This document shows, piece after piece, positions 7,613 through 16,552 of a stretch of 64,000 nucleotides of DNA. Under the pieces are notes generated by a model, which ran no database searches, had not been told where the DNA came from, and saw nothing but the letters and a program-made list of their open reading frames with translations. Source of the stretch: Algivirga pacifica (lineage in GTDB: Bacteria > Bacteroidota > Bacteroidia > Cytophagales > Flammeovirgaceae); the NCBI RefSeq assembly GCF_039543525.1, contig NZ_BAABJX010000039.1, forward strand, positions 1 to 64,000. Reading direction: 5' to 3'. Numbering within the stretch: the stretch's first letter is position 1; every line of letters begins with the position of its first letter. Position numbers and translations under genes: made by a program.

Positions 7613-9715
7613 ATGATTGAGCTTATCACAGAGTATTCCTTATGGTATACCCCCCTTTGCCTTATTGTGGGTGTTGCCTTAGCCTATTTATTATACAACA
7701 AGAAAAATGTTCCTTGGTCTTCAACGGTCAATCGGCTGCTTTTTGTATTAAGGGCAACCCTTTTATCAGTATTACTATTCTTACTGTTAGGCCCTTTTAT
7801 TAAGAACCGTAATAATATTTATGAGAAGCCCATATTGGTCTTTGCTGTAGATAACTCTAATTCTATCCCCTTGATTACAGACTCTACACAACTGACGGAT
7901 ATTCTCCGTAACCTAGGTGGGTTGGCCAATGACTTAAGAGGAGAGGACTTTGAGGTCTCTTTCCAAACATTTGATCGTACATTGGAAGAGGAAGAATCCT
8001 TGACATTGGCTTCTTTCGATCAAAAATCTTCTGATATCGGCCAAATGCTGAAGGGAATACAGGAGCAATATGAGAACAGAAACCTGGCAGGGGTAGTGTT
8101 ATTATCAGATGGGATTTATAATCAGGGATTTTCACCTGAGTATGTACCCTATGGAATGCAAGTATATACGGTAGGTGTAGGAGATACGCTCCCACAAAAA
8201 GATCTTAACCTAAAAGCCGTTTACAGTAATAAGATCACCTACACAGGAAATAAATTTCCCATCATTGCAGAAGTGGCGCATACTGGGTTTGCAGGAGAGG
8301 AAATAGCGGTATCCTTATTGCATCAAGGGAGTGTTTTGAAAACCCAAAAGGTATCCTTGAAAGAAGAAGGAGGGGTAGAAGAAATAAAGTTTTTGGCGGA
8401 AGGAAAGACCAAGGGTGTGAAGCGCTATCAGGTGCGTATTGCACCCGTAAAGGGAGAGTTTACCAAGGAGAATAATCAGAAGAATATTTATATTGATGTA
8501 TTAGAAGGAAAGGAGAAAATCTTATTAGTGGCTGATTCTCCCCATCCTGATATTAAGACCCTGAAGACCGCCATAGAGAAAAATAAAAATTATGAGTTGC
8601 AAGTACATATCCCTGGAATGAAAGGAAAAGGGCTGGTTGCTTATAATAAGAATGAGAAGTATGGAATGGTGATTCTACATCAGCTCCCTAACCGAAAAGG
8701 CACGGCATCCCATATCCTTAGGGATATAGAAAAAAAGCAATGGCCTGTCTGGTATATTGTAGGTGGCTTGACTGACCTGAATGCATTTAATAAGATCAAT
8801 GGATTGCTCAGTATGCAAGGCACCGGAAGACAAAGGGATAAGGTGACGGCAGTCTTTAATAATGGGTTTGATTTATTTACGCATGCTGAAGAGGATGAGC
8901 AACTGATGAATGCCCTGCCTCCAGTGAATGTTCCTTTTGGTGAAGTAGCTTTAGGGGGAGGAGCTAATGTCCTGCTATATCAACAAGTAGGAACTGTGGT
9001 AACCGAAAAACCTTTACTGGTGCTTGGGGAGCAAAATGAGAGAAAGAGGGCTGTCCTGTTAAGTGATGGGTTGTGGATGTGGAGATTACAAGAATATCTT
9101 GTAGATCAAAAGCAGGAAGTCGTGGATCACTTTATTGAGAAGATCGTACAATACCTGGCCAATAAGGAAGATCGCAGAAAGCTAAAGGTATATCCGGTAA
9201 GTGAAGAGTTTTATGAAACGGATGAGGTGGTCTTTGAAACAGAAGTTTATAATGAAGTATACGAAGAGGTGGTAGGTCAGGAAATTGAGCTAATTCTGAA
9301 AGATGAAGAAGGAAATAGCAAAGCCTATACGTATATGAATACCCATAAGGATTTCCAGTACAATATCCGAGATCTAAAAGAAGGTGTTTACCAGTATGCC
9401 GCCTCGGCCAAGCTAGGAGGAAAGAAGGAGTACGCTTCTGGGGAGTTTACCGTAAAAGTATTGACCTTGGAGGCCTTGAATACTACGGCAGACTTTAACT
9501 TGCTTAGAAATTTGTCCAGAAAGACAGGAGCGACTTTCTATCAACCAGAAAACATCACTGACCTAAAGGCAAGCCTAACAGCTAATAAACCAGCTGATGT
9601 GATTCATTCTCAAGAGAAATATGAGGAGTTGAGCTCATTCTTGTGGATCTTGATTGCGTTGCTCTTGATGGCTACCGTAGAGTGGGTCGTGAGAAAAGTA
9701 CAGGGAGGGTATTAG
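7613..9715 (+). CDS. membrane-anchored VWA-domain protein
   Basis: 700 aa. Two N-terminal transmembrane helices (about 10-28 and 43-63) are followed by a von Willebrand A domain. Its metal-site motif DNSNS (Asp80, Ser82, Ser84) is present, and a second acidic site LSDG has its Asp at 166. The middle is beta-rich periplasmic sequence (Ig-like stretches near 205-300 and 540-620). A last transmembrane helix sits at about 672-690 with a short basic tail. This TM-TM-VWA-TM architecture is common in Bacteroidota and is often linked to BatA-like or glutamine-amidotransferase-like membrane proteins. No MoxR ATPase or DUF58 partner is adjacent here. Ligand and role unknown. Confidence 0.8.
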   Translation: MIELITEYSLWYTPLCLIVGVALAYLLYNKKNVPWSSTVNRLLFVLRATLLSVLLFLLLGPFIKNRNNIYEKPILVFAVDNSNSIPLITDSTQLTDILRNLGGLANDLRGEDFEVSFQTFDRTLEEEESLTLASFDQKSSDIGQMLKGIQEQYENRNLAGVVLLSDGIYNQGFSPEYVPYGMQVYTVGVGDTLPQKDLNLKAVYSNKITYTGNKFPIIAEVAHTGFAGEEIAVSLLHQGSVLKTQKVSLKEEGGVEEIKFLAEGKTKGVKRYQVRIAPVKGEFTKENNQKNIYIDVLEGKEKILLVADSPHPDIKTLKTAIEKNKNYELQVHIPGMKGKGLVAYNKNEKYGMVILHQLPNRKGTASHILRDIEKKQWPVWYIVGGLTDLNAFNKINGLLSMQGTGRQRDKVTAVFNNGFDLFTHAEEDEQLMNALPPVNVPFGEVALGGGANVLLYQQVGTVVTEKPLLVLGEQNERKRAVLLSDGLWMWRLQEYLVDQKQEVVDHFIEKIVQYLANKEDRRKLKVYPVSEEFYETDEVVFETEVYNEVYEEVVGQEIELILKDEEGNSKAYTYMNTHKDFQYNIRDLKEGVYQYAASAKLGGKKEYASGEFTVKVLTLEALNTTADFNLLRNLSRKTGATFYQPENITDLKASLTANKPADVIHSQEKYEELSSFLWILIALLLMATVEWVVRKVQGGY

Positions 9716-9720
9716 TAGAA

Positions 9721-9849
9721 GGGTATCCCTTGTCGTCGCTCCCCAATGCTAGAAACTGGTCTTAGGCTCCAGCCTAAGACCTGAAGCGGGTTTGCACTAC
9801 TCTTTCTACATCCACTATTTTCTTAATTTGACAGTATTGTGCTCGCCCC
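9721..9849. repeat. family B relative (B4), shortened and reversed
   Basis: The element starts within 6 bp of the VWA gene's TAG stop. The right end GCTCGCCCC with CTTAATTTGACAGTATTG is the complement of the left end of the 207-bp elements at 44.6, 54.8 and 59.9 kb. The left end resembles their GGGCGACC hairpin. One 11-bp hairpin (GGTCTTAGGCT/AGCCTAAGACC) remains in the core, followed by about 40 bp also found at 55.2 kb. Confidence 0.7.
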
Positions 9850-9877
9850 AACAATGGAATGGAAGAAGAACTTCAAT

Positions 9878-9922
9878 AATAAAAAAGTCCTCCCGAGGAA
9901 ACCCTTAGGAGGACTTTTATTA
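9878..9922. terminator. bidirectional terminator between VWA and M57 genes
   Basis: AAAAGTCCTCC at 9883-9893 pairs perfectly with GGAGGACTTTT at 9908-9918, with A-rich and T-rich flanks on both sides. The convergent genes at 9715 and 9980 can both use it. Confidence 0.85.
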
Positions 9923-9979
9923 TACTGTCCGATACAGCGTAGCGTCTATATCGAAAAGATATCCTAAGCTAGGAGCCTA

Positions 9980-10825
9980 TTAGTATAGGTAATCCAATGC
10001 TACCTTGTCATTGTTGTTGAACGGACGATCCCCACCGTCTGCACAGGCCAACATCCATGACTTTTTAGCTAAGCTTACTTCTCCGATTGCAGGAGTGCCA
10101 GGGATATACTCAGCGCCTACTGTAGAAGCACCCTCGTTGGAAGGAGAACCACCACAGCTGATGCTACGGTCATAGAAGTCCGTGTGACGGAAACCAATAC
10201 AGTGACCAATCTCGTGGGCCATGATAGTAGCAATACCGTTTACGCTTAGTCCATAGCTAGACTCCAAGATGCCACTCATCTTGATTTCTCCGTAAGGATC
10301 ACCAGCGCTAGTAGGGAAACCAGCAGAACCTAGTACACCTCTTCTCTCATCACCTTTTCTTAGGCGAGTGAATACGATGTCCGCCTGGCTAGAGCTAGTT
10401 ACTCTAGACATAGTGATCGTAAGATTCTCAGCGTTGAAACGAGCGATTGCTTCGTCTGCTGCAGCTACGTACACAGGGCTGTATCCTCTGTTACCTCCTT
10501 CTGGCACATAAAGCGTGATGTTTCTGCTACCGTTTACCGCTACAAGGTTTGTGGTGTGGTAGTGCTCATCATTTGGAAGTTGGTTGCCCTCTTTTAAAGA
10601 AGCAAGATCCTCAGAAGGGATATAGATATCACCTTCTACCAGGTAACCGTTCTCAAATGTGATTGGAGCTTGGTTTTCTACATCAAAACCTGCGTTGGTA
10701 AGGATAGCTAGTACCTCATTAGATACTTCTGCCGGGTTGTCTACTTCAGTCTGCTCACAAGACGAAAAAGTCATAGTAGTAGCTAATGCCACTGCGCCAT
10801 ATAGACTCCAGTTTCTAATTTTCAT
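9980..10825 (-). CDS. M57-type zinc metalloprotease lipoprotein
   Basis: 281 aa. A lipoprotein signal ends in FSSC with the lipidated Cys at 23, so the protein is cell-envelope anchored. The zinc motif HEIGHCIGFRHTD has His204, Glu205, His208 and His214, the HExxHxxGxxH metzincin pattern of the dual-action HEIGH (M57) peptidases found in Bacteroidota. The Met-turn candidate follows near residue 258 (KKSWMLACADGG). Cys pairs suggest disulfides. The gene stands alone: it faces the VWA gene and diverges from the secreted subtilase-like protein. Substrate unknown. Confidence 0.88.
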   Translation of the reverse strand: MKIRNWSLYGAVALATTMTFSSCEQTEVDNPAEVSNEVLAILTNAGFDVENQAPITFENGYLVEGDIYIPSEDLASLKEGNQLPNDEHYHTTNLVAVNGSRNITLYVPEGGNRGYSPVYVAAADEAIARFNAENLTITMSRVTSSSQADIVFTRLRKGDERRGVLGSAGFPTSAGDPYGEIKMSGILESSYGLSVNGIATIMAHEIGHCIGFRHTDFYDRSISCGGSPSNEGASTVGAEYIPGTPAIGEVSLAKKSWMLACADGGDRPFNNNDKVALDYLY

Positions 10826-11152
10826 ACGAATTGTTGGATTGTTTAAAAAGATAAATAATTGAATGTTAGATGCATCTAAATGTTAATATAGTACAAGGCT
10901 TTTTAACACAAAATAATTTATTGAAAAAATATAATTATATAGTATTATGTATTGAGTATTGCATTAGTGCTTATATTTTTAAAACAAGAAAGCTGTGAGG
11001 GCGTTCTTTTTATATAAAGAGTAATGATTAAAATACTTATGTGATAAGGGAGGACAGTGTTATGAATTTTCATAGGCTTCCAAACAAGCTCTAATTTATC
11101 TCATATACATACTGTTTGCTTCAACAGGTTTACCAATTCAATAAAAATTAAC
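10826..11152. other. divergent intergenic region with palindrome
   Basis: 327 bp between the divergent M57 and subtilase-like genes. It contains the perfect 14-bp palindrome TTAGATGCATCTAA at 10866-10879, about 40 bp ahead of the M57 start and a reasonable operator candidate. It also holds a copy of TTCCAAACAAGCTC near 11081-11094, the complement of the inverted ends of the element at 13859. Otherwise it is AT-rich with no gene. Confidence 0.45.
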
Positions 11153-13858
11153 ATGAGGTATCAATATCTATTTTTTGTGTTAGCAGCACTTTTATTATCC
11201 GTTTACGCAAAAGCACAAGAACCCGAGAATGATCGTCTGTTTCTTATTCAATCAGAACAGGTAGATACCTTAACAACAGGTAGAGTGCTTCGAAAGTTAT
11301 CAGGCAACCGATACTTGGTAAGGGATACTACGTTTTCGGGTAAGGAGATGAGTCCGAATCGTTACAAGTTATCCAGAAAGTTATCCCAAAAGAAAAAAGT
11401 CCTAGAGGAGGGATGGTACCGCCTCTCCTTAAAGGTTAATACACCAGCGTTACTACAACAGGATACACTTTGTCAAAGGCATGTCAAAGTATTGTATACG
11501 TCTGCAGATGGAAGGTATATGACGGTGGAAGCTAAACGAGAGACGATTGAAAAATTAGAGGATCATATAGCCATTGATTATATCGATTTGCAGACAACTC
11601 ACCGGCAGGAAGAGGCGACTTTAAGAAGGTATAACTTATCCATTAACGAGATTGCCAATACTCAAGCGCAGTATGGAATGTACGGTACAGTGGTTTCCTT
11701 AAAGGAGCAGGCGTTTCGTGAGGAGGATATAGATCTGAAAGGCATAGCCTTGCTTACTCCTTTAAGCCATTCCCAAAAAACGTTGCATGCCACAGAAATG
11801 GCTACGATGATTGCAGGGAAAGGAGTCAGCAGTCGGTTGGGCAAAGGGATTAGTAACGCTAAGGTGCTGTCGGTAAGCTATGAAAATCTTTTCCCGGAGT
11901 CGATTACCTTTTTTGAAGAAAATAATATTCGCGTACAAAATCACTCTTTTGGAACAAACATAGAGAACTATTATGGCAACGAGGCAGCAGCTTATGATGC
12001 ACATATTGTTGCTCATCCCGAGGTACTGCATGTATTCTCTTCAGGCAACGCAGGGTTGCAGCAATTAGAAGAAATGCCTTTTGCACAAGGACCAGGGTTT
12101 GGTACTTTGACAGGGAATTTTAAGCAAGCAAAGAATATTCTTGTGGTTGGGGCTTGTGACTCCTTGAAGGTGGTGAAGTCTTATAGCTCTAAGGGGCCTG
12201 CAAAGGATGGTCGTATCAAGCCAGAACTATTGGCCTATGGGGGTGAAGGGAGTTCTGATGCTAGTGCGATGGTTTCGGGGATAGCCTCATACCTGCAAGG
12301 GTATGCTCAGTCGTACTTTGGGCATCACCTGCGTTCGGATCTGATGAAAGCATTACTGATTAGTACGGCAGAGGATCTGTATACAGAAGGACCTGACTAT
12401 TACAGCGGATATGGAAACGTCCGCTTGCGCGCGGCCTTGGAATCTCTTAAAGAGGAGTATTGGACTATGGGAGTGCTGGAACCACAAGCGGAAGAAAGCT
12501 GGAGTATTCAGGTGCCGGACAGTAGTAGCAAGTTAACGGTTACGCTCGTATGGAATGATCCTGCGGCACAACCAGAGGACTACAAAGCATTGGTCAATGA
12601 TTTAAATATACGCCTAATCCATGAAGCCACAGGAGCCATTTATTATCCTTGGGTGTTAAACCCAGGGCAATTGTCGGAGCCTGCACACAGAGGAGTCGAT
12701 GCACTTAATAATGTAGAGCAGGTAAGTTTACAGTATCCCTTAGAGGGAACTTATCGTATAGCGGTAGATGGGGATAATATAAAAGAGGCTCAGTCTTTTT
12801 CTATAGCCTATAGTTTAGAACGTCAAGACACCTTTGAGTGGATTTATCCTCATATCAACACAAAGTTGGTATCGGGGCAGGAGTTGTCCTTGCAGTGGTT
12901 TACTACCTATGAAAAGGAGAAAGGGATGCAATTGGAGAAAAGTTGGAATGAAGAACCTTGGGAAGAAGTAAATGCGATGCTGCCTGTGGGAACATCACAG
13001 TTTAATATGCCGATTGAAGGAGAGGGCATCCTGCGTTTACGTGCTCGGATAGGAGAACATGAGTACGAGACTGCTTCAATTATAGTTACTTCACCTATTG
13101 CCATTAATACGACCTTGAATTGTGAAGATAAATTTACGTTGCGTTGGAACACTGTCAATGGGGCTGCAGGCTATCAGTTGTATCAGGAGGGAATAAAGGA
13201 TACGTTATTGTCAGCTACAGATACTATCATTACCTTGTCTAAAGCTTCCTATGAAAATCCATATTATGCCGTTGCCCCTGTCTTACAACAAGGAGCGGAA
13301 GGTAGGCGAAGTGATACCCAGGATTACCGACAACAAGGAGTGGGGTGCTACCTGGATAATTTTTTAGGGAAGTTGAATGAATGGGAGCAAGCTTCCTTAC
13401 AATTAAAGATAAACGGTTTGGCCGAGATTGATCAGGTGATTGTCTATAAACAATATGGGACAGAACAAACACAACTATTGGCGTTGGACCAGATAGAAAG
13501 TGGTGTAATCGATATTTTGGATCAAAAATTGCGTCCTGGAGTCAGTCGTTATTTTGCAACTGTCACGTTGATGGATGCTACGACATTTTATTCGGATACG
13601 GTGAATATTCCTTTTACCAATGCGACAACTACATTGCTATATCCCAACCCTGTAACGGATGCGTATATCAATATTTTACAGCCGACTACAGGAAGTGAGC
13701 TACTGCTATATACGTTGGAAGGAATACTGCTTCTTAGGCAACCACTATATGGTAAAGAGAATATTGTAGACCTGCAGGGAGTGCCATCGGGATTATTGCT
13801 TTACAGGATTGTACAAGAAGATCAGGTGTTGAAGCAAGGGAAGTTAGTCGTGAACTAA
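11153..13858 (+). CDS. secreted subtilase-like (S8) protein with T9SS sorting domain
   Basis: 901 aa. Signal peptide 1-21 (cleaved after AKAQ), then a peptidase-S8-like domain at about 155-430, beta-sandwich regions, and a C-terminal type IX secretion sorting domain (about 822-901, starting TTTLLYPNPVTDAYINI and ending KQGKLVVN). The histidine block LHATEMATMIAG (His212), the oxyanion Asn in SSGNAG (Asn299) and the serine block GSSDASAMVSG (Ser368) are recognisable. The first block is not: where DTG or DSG should stand, before DIDLKG, the sequence reads VVSLKEQAF, with Lys184/Glu185 at the Asp position. It may be an inactive or altered protease. It is expected to be exported by T9SS to the surface. 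Confidence 0.82.
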   Translation: MRYQYLFFVLAALLLSVYAKAQEPENDRLFLIQSEQVDTLTTGRVLRKLSGNRYLVRDTTFSGKEMSPNRYKLSRKLSQKKKVLEEGWYRLSLKVNTPALLQQDTLCQRHVKVLYTSADGRYMTVEAKRETIEKLEDHIAIDYIDLQTTHRQEEATLRRYNLSINEIANTQAQYGMYGTVVSLKEQAFREEDIDLKGIALLTPLSHSQKTLHATEMATMIAGKGVSSRLGKGISNAKVLSVSYENLFPESITFFEENNIRVQNHSFGTNIENYYGNEAAAYDAHIVAHPEVLHVFSSGNAGLQQLEEMPFAQGPGFGTLTGNFKQAKNILVVGACDSLKVVKSYSSKGPAKDGRIKPELLAYGGEGSSDASAMVSGIASYLQGYAQSYFGHHLRSDLMKALLISTAEDLYTEGPDYYSGYGNVRLRAALESLKEEYWTMGVLEPQAEESWSIQVPDSSSKLTVTLVWNDPAAQPEDYKALVNDLNIRLIHEATGAIYYPWVLNPGQLSEPAHRGVDALNNVEQVSLQYPLEGTYRIAVDGDNIKEAQSFSIAYSLERQDTFEWIYPHINTKLVSGQELSLQWFTTYEKEKGMQLEKSWNEEPWEEVNAMLPVGTSQFNMPIEGEGILRLRARIGEHEYETASIIVTSPIAINTTLNCEDKFTLRWNTVNGAAGYQLYQEGIKDTLLSATDTIITLSKASYENPYYAVAPVLQQGAEGRRSDTQDYRQQGVGCYLDNFLGKLNEWEQASLQLKINGLAEIDQVIVYKQYGTEQTQLLALDQIESGVIDILDQKLRPGVSRYFATVTLMDATTFYSDTVNIPFTNATTTLLYPNPVTDAYINILQPTTGSELLLYTLEGILLLRQPLYGKENIVDLQGVPSGLLLYRIVQEDQVLKQGKLVVN

Positions 13859-14019
13859 GAGCTTGTTTGGAATACTGATTCAGAAAGAAAATTCCTCTAA
13901 TCACTATTCAAATCAATTCATATTTTCATCAAATAGAACCACTATTCTCTTCAAATATGACTCGATTTGAACAGGTTATAGAAATTTTCTCTATCTAAAT
14001 CAGTATTCCAAGCAAGCTC
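13859..14019. repeat. 161-bp palindromic element at a stop codon
   Basis: The element begins the base after the TAA of the subtilase-like gene. The left end GAGCTTGTTTGGAATACTGA is inverted at the right end (to 14019), and pairing continues for about 37 bp with a few mismatches. An inner pair (TTCAAATC with GATTTGAA) closes the middle, so the whole element can fold as one long hairpin. No coding capacity. A 14-bp partial copy of the end occurs near 11081, upstream of the same gene. Confidence 0.75.
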
Positions 14020-14124
14020 TAGAAGCGGATTTGTAATTGCTTAGCTACTGTATTCAAAATGTCTAGTTGTTGTTGGATTAAGTCACTATAATAGATTTTG
14101 ATCAATTAACTTACCCATTAAAAA

Positions 14125-14889
14125 ATGAGAAAAGTATTTTATGTATTGGCTTTAGCGACTTTGTTGAGTAGCTGTGAAGCACTTTCAGAGGTCGCTAATA
14201 TCTTTAATGTCGACTATGCTTTGGGGGATAGTGAGAGTAATATCTCAGCAGTGGGAGATCTAACGGTTAGCGAAATGTCTTACCGCACCATGGAGTCTTA
14301 TGCGAAAGGAGAGGAAGGGAGCGAAGCTCAACTTACTACTGAATTGACCAATAGTTTAGCAAATTATGCCGTAGAACTAATTACAGGAGAAGAAGTAAAT
14401 ATTCCCTTGACGGTTATTTTTAATGTAGCGGTGCGCAACGATACAGAGCAATCGGCAGGGATGAGCAAAGTAGATGTTGCTTTGGGGATTGATCGTGAAG
14501 GAAATGGAAACGTAGAATTACTGGAAGACCTTCAAATTGCGGTAAACACTAGTACTATTGATAATATCAATGCCAATGATTGGACAACAGCAGTAACGGA
14601 GGATGAAAACGGAATAACCTGGGAATTTCAGAATACCTTTACAGTAGAACCGGGAGAGGTAAAGGCCTTGCCCATTGCCGTGCAGTTCGGAAACCTAGGG
14701 AAACCAGCCGATCTTTTCTCTACAAACTCACCTTTGGTGCAACTGGCGTTGCAATTGGCAGAAGGAAATACGGATCGTATTCATTTGAGAGTGAGACCAT
14801 ATGTTAATGTATCCGGGGTGGAATTACCTTCCTTGTGGATTAATGTCACTCAAGGAAATTGGATTGGAGCAGGAAATCTAAAACCTTGA
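14125..14889 (+). CDS. predicted lipoprotein, function unknown
   Basis: 254 aa with a lipoprotein signal (MRKVFYVLALATLLSSC, lipidated Cys17). The mature part is mildly acidic and beta-rich with a repeated pattern of hydrophobic strands (IPLTVIFNVAVRNDTEQSAGMSKVD), reminiscent of LEA14/WHy or other Ig-like folds, but no signature is strong enough to name one. No catalytic motif is seen. It stands alone between two repeat elements (the 161-bp palindrome upstream, hairpin array A1 immediately downstream). Confidence 0.75.
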   Translation: MRKVFYVLALATLLSSCEALSEVANIFNVDYALGDSESNISAVGDLTVSEMSYRTMESYAKGEEGSEAQLTTELTNSLANYAVELITGEEVNIPLTVIFNVAVRNDTEQSAGMSKVDVALGIDREGNGNVELLEDLQIAVNTSTIDNINANDWTTAVTEDENGITWEFQNTFTVEPGEVKALPIAVQFGNLGKPADLFSTNSPLVQLALQLAEGNTDRIHLRVRPYVNVSGVELPSLWINVTQGNWIGAGNLKP

Positions 14890-14893
14890 TACT

Positions 14894-15048
14894 GTTGAGA
14901 CGGCTTGCGCCGCTGGTTGAGTGGCACTGTGTGCCGTTGAGAGGAGCTTCGCTCCGTTGAGTTTTGCAGTAGTGCCTAACCTCAACAGCGCAAAGCGCTA
15001 CTCAACGGCACACAGTGCCACTCAACTAGCGGCGCAAGCCGCCTCAAC
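14894..15048. repeat. family A hairpin array A1
   Basis: A 155-bp foldback array filling the gap between convergent stop codons (5 bp from one, 4 bp from the other). The left half is a series of mini-hairpins, each preceded by GTTGAG: CGGC-TTGC-GCCG, GGCAC-TGT-GTGCC, GGAGC-TTC-GCTCC. The right half carries CTCAAC spacers and the complements of the two outer hairpins plus a different inner one (AGCGC-AAA-GCGCT). It is AT-free and GC-rich relative to its surroundings and cannot encode a protein. Confidence 0.9.
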
Positions 15049-15052
15049 AATT

Positions 15053-16261
15053 TTATTCTTTTCCGTCTACATAATCCTGTAGGTAGGCAAATTTATTCGT
15101 TAACTGTCCATCGCTAGTGATCGTCGCATTCTTGATCATTCCTTCTTTGTCTCCATTAAGCAAGTTAGGAAGTACATAGGTCAGCATTTGATCTCCGAAG
15201 GAAGCACTAGCATCTTTAGGCAACTCATTAGGAAGATTGTCTACTGCCATTACCGTGATATTTTGTTCCGAAGAGAAAGCAGGACACTCTTCTCCTGAAG
15301 CAGGATCATAATCATAGAATGGGTTATCGATCGTAGAAGGACGTATCGTAGAAGGAATAGAGCCTTCAATATCACAGGTTACATCTGCAATAATCTTCAA
15401 CTTGTTTTCTGGAGCTAACAAATCCTCTTTTGTAAACAATACAGGTGCTTCGTGGTGCCAGAATGCTCCTGCTACCAGTAGGTCGGTATGTGGTAGGAAG
15501 CGTGTAAAGTTGGCTTGGTATACCGAAGGGTTGCTGTAAAACTCCTCTGCTTTGAAATCCCCTCTTTCTTGATGTGTATGGTAATCCTTGGAGCGCAACT
15601 GCACATATACAGGATAATCAAAGGTTTGCTCAAGGTATTCTGTTATACCGACTTCTTTGAAGCCCGCGGCTTGTAATGTCTCTACAATACCATCACTCAC
15701 TCTTCCTCCTCCAGTAACAGCTACCTTAATAGCCGGAAGATTTAAAGCTGCGCAGTGTGCTTTCATCTCTTTCAGGTCCTCACATTGGTGTGCAGGCTTT
15801 AGTTCGTAGCGGCCTGTTCTTTTACCGTAGGCAATCAATCCATTATAAGCACCCACCAATCCAGCAAATCGTCCAAAGGCAATCACACGTTGTCCCTTGT
15901 TGTCGGTTAGACATTCATAATCAATCAGACGAATATTTTTTTGAAGGACTGCTCTCAGAAGATCTCGGTTGTAAGATTGCTTCTTGATCGTATGAGAAAA
16001 GAACATATAGGTTTTGTTGGGAACTAGTTCATTGATCGGCACTTCTTTGATGCCGGCCAATAGATCACATTCCATTAACTCTTCCTGCAGAGGAAGCTTA
16101 CGGTTAATGTACTGCTCGTTTTGGTAGCAACGGATAGTACTCGGCTGTACCGTAATATCTATAGACGGAAATGTATCCTTTATCTTTGAGCATTGCTCAG
16201 GAGTAAAAAGTACTCGGGTGTCTGGAGGAGTTTTGCCCTCTCGGATAATACCTATCTTCAT
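15053..16261 (-). CDS. LYS1/alanine-dehydrogenase-like NAD(P)-dependent oxidoreductase
   Basis: 402 aa from the Met of MKIGIIREGKTPPDTRVLF, which matches the conserved family start (MKIGxxRExK, RVxxTP). The longer reading adds 23 unlikely residues. The N-terminal alanine-dehydrogenase/PNT domain is followed by a Rossmann segment around residues 180-210 (IKVAVTGGGRVSDGIVETL). Late residues include DVTCDIEGSIPSTIRPSTI and TVMAVDNLPNELPKDAS, typical of saccharopine dehydrogenases that form L-lysine. Likely reaction: NAD-dependent interconversion of saccharopine with lysine and 2-oxoglutarate, in lysine metabolism. Direction and substrate are inferred. No lysine-pathway gene is adjacent. Confidence 0.82.
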   Translation of the reverse strand: MKIGIIREGKTPPDTRVLFTPEQCSKIKDTFPSIDITVQPSTIRCYQNEQYINRKLPLQEELMECDLLAGIKEVPINELVPNKTYMFFSHTIKKQSYNRDLLRAVLQKNIRLIDYECLTDNKGQRVIAFGRFAGLVGAYNGLIAYGKRTGRYELKPAHQCEDLKEMKAHCAALNLPAIKVAVTGGGRVSDGIVETLQAAGFKEVGITEYLEQTFDYPVYVQLRSKDYHTHQERGDFKAEEFYSNPSVYQANFTRFLPHTDLLVAGAFWHHEAPVLFTKEDLLAPENKLKIIADVTCDIEGSIPSTIRPSTIDNPFYDYDPASGEECPAFSSEQNITVMAVDNLPNELPKDASASFGDQMLTYVLPNLLNGDKEGMIKNATITSDGQLTNKFAYLQDYVDGKE

Positions 16262-16552
16262 AATGCCTTCTTTTTTGTAGTTGATGTAAAAAAACTTTTT
16301 TGGGAAGCAGCTCGTGTTTAGCCCCGCCAAAAAAGAAAAAAATATAACTCAAAGTAAACCCTGTTTTTTGGGAGTGAAATAAATAACATTTCTCAGGGAT
16401 TAGGTTTCAAATATAACACATCTTTAAAAGTTAATAACTATTAATGGGTGTAAATATTATCTCATGTAAACACCGGGACCATATAGTTGCCATGAGGCGA
16501 AAGACTTTTATGGAGTAATGTAAAACCAATTACTCATAAACCTTTTAAATAT

